A stretch of 64,000 nt of DNA from Deltaproteobacteria bacterium (GTDB lineage Bacteria; Myxococcota_A; UBA9160; UBA6930). The DNA is taken from assembly GCA_016875395.1 (NCBI GenBank), contig VGRF01000002.1, positions 1 to 64,000 on the forward strand, given 5' to 3'. Made by a program: the position numbers and the translations under genes. Below are positions 7,956-16,777 of this stretch, piece after piece; position 1 is the first letter of the stretch, and every line of letters starts with the position of its first letter. The notes under the pieces were generated by a model that was not told the origin of the DNA, searched no databases, and was given only the letters and a program-made list of their open reading frames with translations.

Positions 7956-8723
7956 CTACTTCTTCGGCGCTGGCGCCGCGGCCGGCTTCAGCTCGAAGCG
8001 CTGGGTCACCATGGTGACGTGCCGACGAATCGCCGCCTTCGCCTCGTACGCGACGCCCGAGAACTCGACGCCCATGCCCGCGTCGAGCCAGCCCGCGAAG
8101 CCGCCGTCGAGCGACGTTCGCCACTTCACCTCTGCTTTCACGCTCAGCTTCATCGTGTCGATCTCGAAGGCGAGCGTGAGTGGTGTCCCGGGCTTCAGCG
8201 GTGAGCGCGACGCGATGTACGCGCCGCCCGTGGAGAGATCGATCAGCGAGGCGCGGAACGTGCGCTCCACGGTGGTCACGTCGACCGGAAGCTCGCACGG
8301 AACGCGCGGATCCCTTCGCAGCTCGGACTTGTCCGAGCTGGACATCGCGAGCGCGATGATGAAGCGCAGATCGCGCGGCGTGTGCGGATCGAACACGCCC
8401 CAGCGCACGCCCGCGTTCGCGAGCTTCTCGAGTTCACTCGGCGAGGGCTGCGAGCCGATCGGGATGGCGCACGCGATCGGCACGCCGTTCTGCGCGAGCA
8501 CTTCCTTGCGGATCAGCTCGAGCTTGTCGACGAGCAGCGTGGTCGGCGCCGCGAGCGCACCGATGCGCGTGCGGTGCTCCGATGCGAGCCAGATCGCGTC
8601 GTCGAGGTTGTTCGCGTAGTGCGGATGAATCCCCATCGAAATGAGGCCCACCGCGATGTCGCCGAGGCTCGCGTGCGGATGGTCGAAGATGAGGACTGCG
8701 CGCTCGTACACGCGGGAACACAT
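7956..8723 (-). CDS. PilZ-domain protein with receiver-like N-terminus
   Basis: 255 residues. Residues 1 to 125 resemble a degenerate response-regulator receiver. Residues 130 to 245 are a PilZ domain with the c-di-GMP-binding pair RRDPR (136-140) and DLSTGG (162-167). It should therefore bind c-di-GMP and act in motility, surface or polysaccharide control. Myxobacterial and related genomes carry many such stand-alone PilZ effectors. A start at 8723 is preferred because the fold begins directly; an in-frame start at 8792 adds 23 basic residues. Confidence 0.88.
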   Translation of the reverse strand: MCSRVYERAVLIFDHPHASLGDIAVGLISMGIHPHYANNLDDAIWLASEHRTRIGALAAPTTLLVDKLELIRKEVLAQNGVPIACAIPIGSQPSPSELEKLANAGVRWGVFDPHTPRDLRFIIALAMSSSDKSELRRDPRVPCELPVDVTTVERTFRASLIDLSTGGAYIASRSPLKPGTPLTLAFEIDTMKLSVKAEVKWRTSLDGGFAGWLDAGMGVEFSGVAYEAKAAIRRHVTMVTQRFELKPAAAPAPKK

Positions 8724-8808
8724 CGGCGAGCCCTCGGCGTCTCTAGAGGGCGCAACCAGCGCGGCACGCGCGAGCCTGCAGCGAACCGGCAACTCGAGTG
8801 CAGAGCCG

Positions 8809-9288
8809 TTACGCCCGGTCGAGCATCCAGTACGTGGCGAGCGCGTCCGCGTACTCGTTCCAGCGCGAGCCGTCGTGCGCTTTGATCCAGCGCAGCTGCA
8901 CGCGCGGGTGCGCCTTCGCGAGGGCGTACAGCTCCTGCACCAGCTCGAGGTTCGCGATCGGGCCCGTCTTGCGCCGCCAGCCGCGCGCCTCCCAGCCGCG
9001 CGCCCACTCGTTGATCGTGTTCACGCACAGCTGCGAGTCCGTGTACACGGTGATCTGCGCGTCGCGAGGCAGCGCTTTGTAGGCCGCGATCAGCCCCGAC
9101 AGCTCCATGCGGTTGTTGGTGGTGGCCGGATCGTGTCCGCACGCCTCCGCACGGATCACGTCGTCCTCCACCCACACGAAGCCCCAGCCGCCGGGGCCCG
9201 GGTTGCCCTCGCACGAGCCGTCCGTGAACACGCCCGTCTTCGGTCCGGCCGAGAAGCGCGCGAGCGTTTCCTTCGGACTGAGCGGCAC
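8809..9288 (-). CDS. rnhA: Ribonuclease HI
   Basis: 159 residues, the usual length. Catalytic acids D23 (FTDGSCEGNPGPGG), E62 (NNRMEL), D84 (VYTDS) and D148 (NEYAD), and H138 of the flexible loop, are all present. It removes RNA from RNA-DNA hybrids (primers, R-loops) in the cytoplasm. The start is GTG at 9288, 3 bases after the engD stop, so it is probably cotranscribed with engD. Confidence 0.95.
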   Translation of the reverse strand: MPLSPKETLARFSAGPKTGVFTDGSCEGNPGPGGWGFVWVEDDVIRAEACGHDPATTNNRMELSGLIAAYKALPRDAQITVYTDSQLCVNTINEWARGWEARGWRRKTGPIANLELVQELYALAKAHPRVQLRWIKAHDGSRWNEYADALATYWMLDRA

Positions 9289-9291
9289 TTG

Positions 9292-10386
9292 TCAGGCACC
9301 GACCCTGAAGTGCACGACGTCGCCATCCTGCATCTCGTAGTCCTTGCCCTCGAGCCGCAGCTTGCCCGCGGCGCGCGCGCCGGCTTCGCCGTTCGCGGCG
9401 ACGTAGTCGTCGAACTTGATGATCTCGGCGCGAATGAACGTGCGCTCGAAGTCGGTGTGAATCGTGCCCGCGGCGCCGGGCGCCTTCGTGCCGCGCGAGA
9501 TCGTCCACGCGCGCACTTCCTTCTCGCCCGCGGTGAGGAACGTGATGAGGTCGAGCAGTGCGTAGGCCGCGCGGATCAGCCGATTCAGCCCCGGCTCCTC
9601 GAGCCCGAGCGCGGCGAGGAACTCCTTGCGCCCCGCGGCGTCGAGCTCCGCGAGCTCGGACTCGATCTTCGCGCACACGCGGATCACGCCCGCGCCCGTC
9701 TTCGCCGCGTAGTCCTCGAGCGCGCGCACGTGCTCGTTGCCTTCGCTGAGCCCCGCTTCGTCGACGTTCGCGACGAACAGCACGGGCTTGCCGGTGAGGA
9801 AGAAGCTCGAGCGGTACGCCTCCTCCGCTTCCTTCGGCACCGCGAACGAGCGCGCGGGCTTGCCCGACGAGAGGTGCGCGATCAGCCCCTCGAAGAACGC
9901 CGCCTCCGCCTGCTCCTCCTTGCGCCCCGCCTTCGCCGCGCGCTTCACGCGATCGAGTCGCTTCTCCGCGGTGTCGATGTCGGCGAGGCCGAGCTCGGTC
10001 TCGATCGTCTCGACGTCGCGCAGCGGGTTCACGCCGCCGTCGACGTGCGTGACGTCGCTGTCCTCGAAGCAGCGCACGACGTGCACGATCGCCGCGGTCT
10101 CGCGGATGTGCGCGAGGAACTGGTTGCCGAGCCCCTCGCCCTTGCTCGCGCCGCGCACGAGGCCCGCGATGTCCGTGAACTCGACCGTCGCCGGAATGAC
10201 CTGCTTGCTGTGCACGATCGCGTCGAGCGCTTCGAGCCGCGGGTCGGGCACGATCACGACGCCGGAGTTCGGCTCGATCGTGCAGAACGGGTAGTTCTCC
10301 GCCGCGATGCCGGCCTCGGTGAGCGCGTTGAAGAGCGTGCTCTTCCCGACGTTGGGGAGACCGACGATGCCGACGCGGAGTGCCAT
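9292..10386 (-). CDS. ychF: Ribosome-associated GTPase/ATPase YchF (EngD/Obg family)
   Basis: 364 residues, as usual for YchF. The P-loop is GLPNVGKS (9-16), followed by the switch region DIAGLVRGASKGEGLGN, a central coiled insertion and the C-terminal TGS domain (ending HFRVGA). YchF prefers ATP, binds ribosomes and modulates oxidative-stress and translation responses. The ATG at 10386 begins MALRVGIVGLPNVGKS, matching the family start; the open frame upstream is ignored. rnhA lies 3 bases downstream. Confidence 0.96.
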   Translation of the reverse strand: MALRVGIVGLPNVGKSTLFNALTEAGIAAENYPFCTIEPNSGVVIVPDPRLEALDAIVHSKQVIPATVEFTDIAGLVRGASKGEGLGNQFLAHIRETAAIVHVVRCFEDSDVTHVDGGVNPLRDVETIETELGLADIDTAEKRLDRVKRAAKAGRKEEQAEAAFFEGLIAHLSSGKPARSFAVPKEAEEAYRSSFFLTGKPVLFVANVDEAGLSEGNEHVRALEDYAAKTGAGVIRVCAKIESELAELDAAGRKEFLAALGLEEPGLNRLIRAAYALLDLITFLTAGEKEVRAWTISRGTKAPGAAGTIHTDFERTFIRAEIIKFDDYVAANGEAGARAAGKLRLEGKDYEMQDGDVVHFRVGA

Positions 10387-10452
10387 AGGGCGGGGCAGGG
10401 TGACGGCGCAGCGAAGTTCCGCAACCAACGCTGCGCGCCCGAGTAGCCAGGC

Positions 10453-11592
10453 TCACTCGCCGCGCGTGTCCGCCTTGTCGCCCTCGCCGCGATAGTTCGC
10501 GAGGAACGCCGCGCGCCAGTCGTCGTAGCGCCGAGCGAGAATCGCTTCGCGCGCCTCGCGCACGAGTCGCTGATAGAAGTGCACGTTGTGGATCGAGGCG
10601 AGGATCGCGCTCAGCACTTCGTTCGCGGCGAAGAGGTGATGGAGATAAGCGCGCGAGAAGCCGCCGGCGCAGGCGGCGCAGTCGCAGCTCGTGTCGATCG
10701 GATACGCGTCGCGGCGATATCGCCGATTCGTCAGGCGCAGTCGCCCGCGCGAGGTGAAGACGCTCGCGGAGCGCGCGTAGCGCGTCGGGATCACGCAATC
10801 GAAGAGATCGATGCCGTAGCCGATCGAGGCGATCAGATCTTCGGGGAGACCGACGCCCATCAGGTACCGCGGCTTGTCCGCCGGCAGCAGCGGCGCGGTG
10901 TGCGAGGTGATGCGGCATAACAACTCGTGCCCCTCGCCGACCGAGACGCCGCCGATCGCGTAGCCGGGCAGATCGTGCTGCAGCACGCCCGCGGCGCAGC
11001 GCGTGCGCATCGACTCGTAGGTGCTGCCCTGCACGATCCCGAACAGCGCCTGGTCCTTGCGCGCGTGCGCGCGCACGCAGCGCTCGAGCCAATCGAGCGT
11101 GCGCTTCACGCCCGCGGCGGCCTGCGGCTCGGTCGCGGGAAACGGCGTGCACTCGTCGAAGGCCATGATCACGTCGGCGCCGAGCGCGTTCTGGATCTGG
11201 ATCGAGCGCTCCGGCGTCAGGTCCATCACGTCGCCGGTCACCTCGTTCTTGAAGCGCACGCCGTGGTCCGTGATCTCTTTGCTCTCGAGCGAGAACACCT
11301 GAAAGCCGCCCGAGTCCGTGAGGATCGGACCGCTCCAGCGCATGAACGCGTGCAGCCCGCCGAGCTTCTCGATCACCGCCTCGCCCGGCCGCAGCGCGCA
11401 GTGATACGTGTTCGCGAGCAGCACCTCCGCGCCGGTCGCGCGCACCTGATCGGGCGTCATCGCGCGCACCGCGGCTTGCGTGCCCACGACCATGAACGCG
11501 GGCGTGTGCACCGGGCCGTGCGGCGTCTGAAACACGCCCGCGCGCGCGGCGCCGTCGGTCGCGTGGAGCTGAAACGAGAACGGAGCGCTCAT
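10453..11592 (-). CDS. tgt: tRNA-guanine transglycosylase
   Basis: 379 residues. Tgt exchanges G34 of GUN-anticodon tRNAs for preQ1 in queuosine synthesis. The nucleophile/base region LTDSGGFQVFSL (D93), the LANTYH motif and the C-terminal zinc site (CDCAAC with a following HH) are intact. Family length is normal. It lies upstream of ychF on the same strand with a 66-base gap. No other queuosine gene is nearby. Confidence 0.96.
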   Translation of the reverse strand: MSAPFSFQLHATDGAARAGVFQTPHGPVHTPAFMVVGTQAAVRAMTPDQVRATGAEVLLANTYHCALRPGEAVIEKLGGLHAFMRWSGPILTDSGGFQVFSLESKEITDHGVRFKNEVTGDVMDLTPERSIQIQNALGADVIMAFDECTPFPATEPQAAAGVKRTLDWLERCVRAHARKDQALFGIVQGSTYESMRTRCAAGVLQHDLPGYAIGGVSVGEGHELLCRITSHTAPLLPADKPRYLMGVGLPEDLIASIGYGIDLFDCVIPTRYARSASVFTSRGRLRLTNRRYRRDAYPIDTSCDCAACAGGFSRAYLHHLFAANEVLSAILASIHNVHFYQRLVREAREAILARRYDDWRAAFLANYRGEGDKADTRGE

Positions 11593-11677
11593 GGGCGGCG
11601 CACAGTAGCCGCGCGCGCGCGGCCCCCGACTGGGGGCCTCGCGCTCCTGCGATCCTCTCTCCTACGGTGCGCGCGCG

Positions 11678-12589
11678 ATGACCGAAGCCTTCGCCGACCG
11701 CCTCATCCGCCGCGTGCGCGCGCTCGGACATCCGCTGTGCGTCGGCATCGATCCGCACCTCGAGCTGCTGCCGCGCTGCTTTCGCGTGGGGTCGATGGCC
11801 GCGGGCGAGCTCGCCACCGCGCGCGCGGCGGAGCGCTTCTCGCTCGCGCTGATCGAGCGCGTCGCGGGCAAAGTCGCCGCGGTGAAGCCGCAGAGCGCGT
11901 GCTTCGAGCGCCTCGGACCCGCGGGCGTGGCCGCACTCGCGCGCGTGATGGACGAAGCGCGGCGCGCCGGCCTGCTCGTGATCCTCGACGCGAAGCGCAG
12001 CGACATCGGCAGCACCGCCGCGAGCTACGCCTCCGCCTACCTCGCCGCCGACGCGCCGATGCGCGCCGACGCGCTCACGATCAACCCGTACCTCGGCATC
12101 GACTCGCTCGAGCCGTTCTTCGCGGCGGCGCACGCCGGCGGCGCGGGCGTGTTCGTGTTGTTACGGACGAGCAACCCAGGCGCCGTCGACGTGCAAGACC
12201 TGATCGTGCGCGACCGCCCGCTCTATCAGCGCCTCGCCGACTTGTTACAGCCCCTCGCGCTGAAGCTGCGCGGTCCGTCGACGGAGTGGTCCGGCCTCGG
12301 CGTCGTGGTCGGCGCGACGTGGCCCGAAGAAAGTCGCAAAGTGCGCGCGCTGCTCCCCGGCTCGCTCTTCCTCGTGCCCGGCTACGGCGCGCAGGGCGCC
12401 AGCGCGGAAGACGCGGTCGCAGGATTCGTGCGAGGCCCGGGTGGCGTGCTCGAAGGCGGCGTCGTGAACGCGTCGCGCGCGCTGGGGATGCCGGCAGGCG
12501 GGGACGATGGCAGCGCGGCGACGTGGGAGCGCGCGGTGGACGCGGCGGTGGCGGGAGCGATCAGGGAGTTAGGGGAGGCGGTCGCGTGA
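11678..12589 (+). CDS. pyrF: Orotidine-5'-phosphate decarboxylase, type 2
   Basis: 303 residues, the longer type-2 PyrF found in actinobacteria, myxobacteria and mycobacteria. The catalytic KxD array is ILDAKRSDIGSTA, preceded by CVGIDPH and VKPQSACFE, with a C-terminal VPGYGAQGA phosphate-binding loop. It makes UMP from OMP. pyrE, the preceding step, is 1.6 kb downstream on the same strand, separated by an acyl-CoA dehydrogenase gene. Confidence 0.95.
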   Translation: MTEAFADRLIRRVRALGHPLCVGIDPHLELLPRCFRVGSMAAGELATARAAERFSLALIERVAGKVAAVKPQSACFERLGPAGVAALARVMDEARRAGLLVILDAKRSDIGSTAASYASAYLAADAPMRADALTINPYLGIDSLEPFFAAAHAGGAGVFVLLRTSNPGAVDVQDLIVRDRPLYQRLADLLQPLALKLRGPSTEWSGLGVVVGATWPEESRKVRALLPGSLFLVPGYGAQGASAEDAVAGFVRGPGGVLEGGVVNASRALGMPAGGDDGSAATWERAVDAAVAGAIRELGEAVA

Positions 12590-12608
12590 AGCGGCGCGGA
12601 CCCGCGCC

Positions 12609-12737
12609 CTACTTGTAGTACCCGCGCACGCCCTTGCTGCGGCGCAGGTGCGCCTTCTTCAGCTTGTTCTTCAGCTTCGCGCGGTGGCGAGCGCTCTTCT
12701 TGCGGTTGCGGTGGGGCAGGGTCGTGGACTTGCGCAT
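12609..12737 (-). CDS. 42-residue highly basic protein (ribosomal-protein-like)
   Basis: A complete reading frame from ATG at 12737 to TAG at 12609, beginning MRKSTTLPHRNRKKSARHR and ending GVRGYYK. Nearly half of its residues are Lys, Arg or His, and there are no acidic residues. Size and composition are those of small ribosomal proteins such as bTHX, bL36 or the bS22/bL37 group, but it matches none I can name. It is convergent with pyrF (19-base gap), and its strand lacks any competing gene. Coding status rests on the clean frame and composition. Confidence 0.6.
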   Translation of the reverse strand: MRKSTTLPHRNRKKSARHRAKLKNKLKKAHLRRSKGVRGYYK

Positions 12738-12850
12738 CTCGGCTCCGAGCAGCCCGCGGGCGCGAAGCCCAGGGCGAAAGGGGCGCGCAACCTAGGCGAG
12801 CGGTTGCGGAAAAGCGAGGCTCGCGACGCGCCCCGGTGGCGAGGCCAAGG

Positions 12851-12943
12851 GAATCGCGAACTCGGCGTCAGACGCCGAATCAGCGATTCCGCCTCGGGCG
12901 GGCCGAATCGAGGTTTTCGCGTCTGACGCCAAACCCTCGATTC
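12851..12943. repeat. Dispersed palindromic repeat, family 2 (two units)
   Basis: Two nested palindromes. Unit 1: GAATCGC (12851) and GCGATTC (12883) flank a perfect GGCGTCAGACGCC core (12864-12876). Unit 2: GAATCGAGG (12905) and CCTCGATTC (12935) flank GCGTCTGACGC (12919-12929). The same cores and GAATCG/CGATTC arms recur at 47573-47655. The rest of the 12738-13023 gap holds no recognisable gene. Confidence 0.8.
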
Positions 12944-13023
12944 TCTCGGAGCCCTGCTCGCCCTCGGATTTCCCGCCGCTCGCCCTACCTTGCGCCGCTT
13001 CCTCTTCACGAAAGGCGCACGCG

Positions 13024-14202
13024 ATGCAGACCCCGCTCGACCGCATGGCGGACTTCGACCTCACCGAGGAGCAGCGCGAGGTGCGCCGCACGGTTCGCGA
13101 GTTCGCGGAGAAGGAGATTCTCCCGCACGTCGAGCGCTACGAGCGCGAGAGCCGCTACCCGCTCGAGCTGATCGCGAAGCTCCCCGAGCTCGGCCTGATG
13201 GGCCCGATGATTCCCGAGGAGTACGGCGGCTCGTTCTCGGACACGACGTCGTACGGAATCATCTGCGAGGAGCTCGCGCGCATCGACTGGGTGATCGCGA
13301 GCGTCGTCTCCGTCTCGAACTCGCTCGTCGCGCGCTCGATCCTCGCCTTCGGCACCGACGCACAGAAGCAACGCTGGCTGCCGGGCATCGCGAAGGGCGA
13401 AGTGATCTGCTCCGCGTGCCTCACGGAAACGGGCGGCGGCACGGATCTCGGCAACATGAAGACCGTCGCGAAGAAGGTGCCCGGCGGCTGGAAGATCACG
13501 GGCACCAAGGTGTTCATCTCGCACGCGGCGCACGCGGGTTTGTTCCTGCTCGTTGCGAGCGTCGACCTCGCGAAGAAGCACGGCGGCGTGACCGCGTTCC
13601 TCGTCGACCCGAAGAACACGCCGGGCCTGACCATCGGCGAGTTCCCGATGCGCACGCTGAAGCGCGACAACCTCGCCGAGGTCCACTTCGAGGACGCGTT
13701 CCTGCCCGACGAGGCGCTGCTCGGCGAGCCGGGCAAGGGCTTCCCCGTGCTCGGCTCCGCACTCGACACGGGCCGCTTCTCGGTGGCGGCGCGCTGTGTC
13801 GGACAAGCGCAGCGCTGCATCGATCTCGCGCTGCCGTATGCGCTCCAGCGCGAGGCATTCGGCCAAAAGATCGGCGAGTTCCAGATGATCCAGCAGAAGA
13901 TCGCCGACATGACGTGCCGCACACAGGCCGCGCGCAGCATCGTCTACCAGCTCGGACGCATGAAGGACCAGGGCGCTGCGCGCGCGTCGATGGAGAGCTC
14001 GATGGCGAAGCTGATGGCGAGCCAGGCCGCCGTCGCGAACGCGCTCGACGCGATCCAGATTCACGGCGGCTACGGGCTCAGCGAGGAGTACGAGGTTGGC
14101 CGCTTGTTATTGGAGGCGAAGTCGCTCGAGTTCGGCGAGGGCACGAGCGAGCTGCACACGAAGATGATCGCCGAGTTCATGCTCGGGATCCGGAAGCAGT
14201 GA
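13024..14202 (+). CDS. Acyl-CoA dehydrogenase
   Basis: 392 residues, full length for the family. The opening DFDLTEEQREVRRTVREFAE, the CLTE substrate/FAD segment and the C-terminal IHGGYGLSEEYEV region (with the following Glu-containing segment EFGEGTSELH) are typical. It oxidises an acyl-CoA to the 2-enoyl-CoA with FAD, passing electrons to ETF. The TGA overlaps the pyrE ATG by one base (TGATG), so the two are translationally coupled, although metabolically unrelated. Confidence 0.95.
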   Translation: MQTPLDRMADFDLTEEQREVRRTVREFAEKEILPHVERYERESRYPLELIAKLPELGLMGPMIPEEYGGSFSDTTSYGIICEELARIDWVIASVVSVSNSLVARSILAFGTDAQKQRWLPGIAKGEVICSACLTETGGGTDLGNMKTVAKKVPGGWKITGTKVFISHAAHAGLFLLVASVDLAKKHGGVTAFLVDPKNTPGLTIGEFPMRTLKRDNLAEVHFEDAFLPDEALLGEPGKGFPVLGSALDTGRFSVAARCVGQAQRCIDLALPYALQREAFGQKIGEFQMIQQKIADMTCRTQAARSIVYQLGRMKDQGAARASMESSMAKLMASQAAVANALDAIQIHGGYGLSEEYEVGRLLLEAKSLEFGEGTSELHTKMIAEFMLGIRKQ

Positions 14203-14765
14203 TGACGAGCCTCGAGCAGAAGCGCGCCGAGCTGCTTAAGCTGATCCTCGCCGTCTCGTTCGAGCGCCGCGAGATCACGCTCTCGAGCGGCAAGAAGAGC
14301 AACTTCTACCTCGATCTGCGCACGACGCTGATGCGGCCCCTCGGCCAGAAGCTCGCCGGCGAGTTGTTACTGGCGAAGCTGATGGCCGGCGGCCCGCGGG
14401 TCGAGGCGGTCGGCGGCATGGCGGTCGGTGCGGTGCCGCTCGTGAGCGCCGTGCTCTCCGCTGCGGCGAGTCACGACCCGGATACGAAGCTGCTCGGTTT
14501 CTTCGTGCGCAAAGAGGCGAAGAAGCACGGCAAGGGCCAGCAGATCGAGGGCGCGTTCAAGAGCGGCATGACGGTCGCGCTCGTCGAAGACACCACCACC
14601 ACGGGCGGCTCCACGCTCGAGGCGCTGGGCATCGTGCAAGCCGCCGGCGGGAAGGTGGCGCGCGTGCTCTGCCTCGTGGACCGCGGCGAGGGCGCCGCCG
14701 AGGCGTTCGCCGCGCGCGGCGTGGCGCTCGAGGCGCTGTTCACGCGGAGCGACTTGCCGGTGTAG
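14202..14765 (+). CDS. pyrE: Orotate phosphoribosyltransferase
   Basis: 187 residues. The PRPP-binding motif VALVEDTTTTGGSTLEAL, an SGKKSNFYLDLR opening and a FFVRKEAKKHGKGQQIEGA loop (catalytic Lys and Arg) identify OPRTase, which makes OMP from orotate and PRPP. The start overlaps the stop of the acyl-CoA dehydrogenase gene. pyrF is in the same neighbourhood. Confidence 0.95.
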   Translation: MTSLEQKRAELLKLILAVSFERREITLSSGKKSNFYLDLRTTLMRPLGQKLAGELLLAKLMAGGPRVEAVGGMAVGAVPLVSAVLSAAASHDPDTKLLGFFVRKEAKKHGKGQQIEGAFKSGMTVALVEDTTTTGGSTLEALGIVQAAGGKVARVLCLVDRGEGAAEAFAARGVALEALFTRSDLPV

Positions 14766-14780
14766 CGGCGCTCGGCGCGG

Positions 14781-14888
14781 TCAGCGCGCGCCGCGGATGT
14801 ACTCGTGAAGCTCGTCGATCGTGGCTTCGCGGTCGGCGATCACCGCCTTCACCGCATCGCCGATCGAGACGACGCCGGCGATACCTGC
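14781..14888 (-). pseudogene. 3' remnant of a CBS-domain protein gene
   Basis: Reading leftward, the last 35 codons of a CBS-domain gene are intact: GVVSIGDAVKAVIADREATI followed by DELHEYIRGAR and TGA (14781-14783). The GVVSIGD motif is the hallmark of a CBS domain's last strand and helix. Everything upstream (N-terminus, first CBS motif, start) is missing. The frame runs straight into an unrelated gene tail around 14877-14890. Confidence 0.75.
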
Positions 14889-15022
14889 TCGATCGCAAGG
14901 ACAGCGACATCGACTACTTCTACGAGTCGCGCACTTCACCGACCGCGCCGCTCAGCGAAGAACGCCACTTCCATCCCGTGGAGCCGATTTCGGCGCGGCT
15001 GACGCTGAGCGCGCAGTTCTAG
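14879..15022 (+). pseudogene. 3' remnant of a TonB-dependent receptor gene
   Basis: Reading rightward, 47 codons end at TAG 15020-15022. They include YLLDRKDSDIDYFYESR, ERHFHPVEP and a final beta-strand ending in aromatic Phe (LTLSAQF). These are characteristic of the last strands of one class of TonB-dependent outer-membrane receptors. The preceding several hundred codons, including plug and barrel, are absent. It abuts the CBS remnant at a single junction. Confidence 0.72.
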
Positions 15023-15029
15023 GGCCGCT

Positions 15030-15761
15030 TCAGTCCTCGCGCTTCGCTCGCTGCTCGACGAGATGCGCGTAGGTGCCCGCCTTCATCGAGATGAACACGG
15101 CGCTGCACTCGGCGCACAGCCGTTCGCCGGCGTGGAGCTCTCCCGTCACGAAGATCTTGCGCCCCTCGATGCGCTCGATCTTCGCGTTGAACACCACCGG
15201 AGTGTGCAGCGGCGTGGGCGTGCGGTAGACGACGTTAAGCGTGCCGGTCATGCCGGGCGCGTTCGAGAACGTCTCGGCGAACCCTAATACCTCGTCGAAC
15301 GCCGCGGCGACGTAGCCGCCGTGCACGCACCCGGGCGGGCCCTCGTACGCGGAGCCGAACACGACGCGGCCAGTGACGAGTCCGTCCTCGGTCGCGCTCA
15401 TCACGATGGGCGGCGAGAGCGGGTTCGAGCGGCCGATCAGCGGGGAGAAGTCGAAGTGGCCGCCGGCTGCGGCCTCCGCGTCCTCGGTCTCGGCGTCGGC
15501 GAGCGCGCTCTCGGCGAAGCCGACGTAACGCCTGCGCTTCGGGTGGCTCTCGAGATGCTCCGCGTAGTCCTCGAGCTGCTGCGCGGCACGCTGCAGCTCC
15601 GCCTCGGGCGCATCGCTCGTGATGAGGCGCTCGATCACGGCGCGCACCGCGCTCGCGAGCCGCCGCCGCGCGGCCCACACGCCGGTGACGAGCGTCTGAT
15701 TCGCCTCCCAGCGCCGACGGAAGAACTGGCGGTGCGGCGCGCGTTCGTCTCCCGTGGTCAT
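15030..15761 (-). CDS. PaaI-like hotdog thioesterase with N-terminal extension
   Basis: 243 residues. The C-terminal 140 residues are a hotdog thioesterase (GPPGCVHGGYVAAAFDEVLG, with the catalytic Asp/Glu of the AAAFDE helix). The N-terminal 100 residues are helical and charged. It probably hydrolyses acyl-CoA esters. The ATG at 15761 overlaps the stop of the LLM oxidoreductase gene by one base (TGATG on the minus strand), so the two are coupled. Confidence 0.85.
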   Translation of the reverse strand: MTTGDERAPHRQFFRRRWEANQTLVTGVWAARRRLASAVRAVIERLITSDAPEAELQRAAQQLEDYAEHLESHPKRRRYVGFAESALADAETEDAEAAAGGHFDFSPLIGRSNPLSPPIVMSATEDGLVTGRVVFGSAYEGPPGCVHGGYVAAAFDEVLGFAETFSNAPGMTGTLNVVYRTPTPLHTPVVFNAKIERIEGRKIFVTGELHAGERLCAECSAVFISMKAGTYAHLVEQRAKRED

Positions 15762-16777
15762 CAAGCCGCTCCCAGCCCGAACGTCGCGAAGATCAGATCG
15801 AGGTTCTCGCGCTGCTTTTCGGGCCGCAGGCCGACGCTCGGCGGATAGAGCAGCGGGTCGCCGGTCAGGTCCTTCCACTGCGCGAGCCGGTCCTGCGCCT
15901 CGTCGGGCGTGCACGCGATCGCGATCTCGTCGACGAGCGCGTCCGGAATCGCCTCGGCCATCGCGCGCGTGTCGAACTTCTTGAGCGCGGCGCGGCAGGC
16001 GTCGCCCACGTGCTTGAGACCGTGGTGCTCGAGGATCGAGTGGTAGAGATCGGTCGTGTAGTAGAAGCCGATCTGGCCCTTCGCGTTGCGCACCGCCTCT
16101 TCGCGCGTCGGCGCGAGCGACGTGAGCACGTAGGGCGCGAGCCTGCACGAGCCCGCCGCGCGCCCGGCCTCGCGCTCGCCCTCGGCGATGCACGCGAGCG
16201 TCACCTCGCGGTGCCAGCGCCGCGTCGCGATCGGATGCCCGATCAGCGCGTCGGCGACGGCGCCGCAGGTCTTCGCGACGCCGCGGTTCACCGCCGCGAT
16301 CCAGATCGGCACGCTCGCGCGCGCCGCGTTCGGCCGCGCGTAGACCGGCACGTTCAGCTTCCAGAACTCGCCATCCCAGCGGAAGCCGCCGCCCTTCTGC
16401 GCCGCGAAAGCCGCCCGTAACAACTGCACCAGCTCGCGCGTGCGCGCCGCCGGCTTCGAGAAGGCGACGCCGTACCAATCCTCGTTCATGCGCCGCGTCG
16501 CCGAGCCGAGCCCGAGGATCATGCGCCCGCCCGAGAGCTCGTCGATGTCCATCGCCGCGCTCGCCAGCAGGAGCGGCGCGCGCGTGAACGAGTTCGCGAT
16601 GCCGGTGCCGAGCTGGATCGACCTGGTCTGGGGGGCCGACGCTGCGAGCGGCACGAAGCCGTTGCGGTTGAAGAACTCGATCGTGAATGCGGAATGGAAG
16701 CCGTTGCGTTCGGCGCGCGAGATCAGCTCCACGTCGCCGCGCACGGAGCCGGACACGAGCACGAGACCGAGGCGCAT
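15761..16777 (-). CDS. LLM-class (F420-dependent type) oxidoreductase
   Basis: 338 residues, a luciferase-like TIM barrel. The segments IQLGTGIANSFTRAP, GGRMILGLGSATRR and a WIAAVNRG flavin/F420-binding strand are typical of the class that transfers hydride from F420H2 or FMNH2. It is upstream of, and overlaps, the thioesterase gene. The gene at 16866 diverges from it and encodes a MaoC-type hydratase, so the cluster looks like acyl-CoA side-chain catabolism. Cofactor choice is inference. Confidence 0.88.
   Translation of the reverse strand: MRLGLVLVSGSVRGDVELISRAERNGFHSAFTIEFFNRNGFVPLAASAPQTRSIQLGTGIANSFTRAPLLLASAAMDIDELSGGRMILGLGSATRRMNEDWYGVAFSKPAARTRELVQLLRAAFAAQKGGGFRWDGEFWKLNVPVYARPNAARASVPIWIAAVNRGVAKTCGAVADALIGHPIATRRWHREVTLACIAEGEREAGRAAGSCRLAPYVLTSLAPTREEAVRNAKGQIGFYYTTDLYHSILEHHGLKHVGDACRAALKKFDTRAMAEAIPDALVDEIAIACTPDEAQDRLAQWKDLTGDPLLYPPSVGLRPEKQRENLDLIFATFGLGAA

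Noticed and set aside
8513-12133. Minus-strand open frame of 1206 codons crossing several genes
   Set aside because: It overlaps rnhA, ychF, tgt and pyrF in other frames, has Arg/Ala-rich low-complexity translation, and is a by-product of high GC.
15761-16777. Bacterial luciferase proper (LuxA)
   Set aside because: LLM-class barrels share the fold, but there is no luxB partner or lux operon; the motifs fit F420/FMN oxidoreductases.
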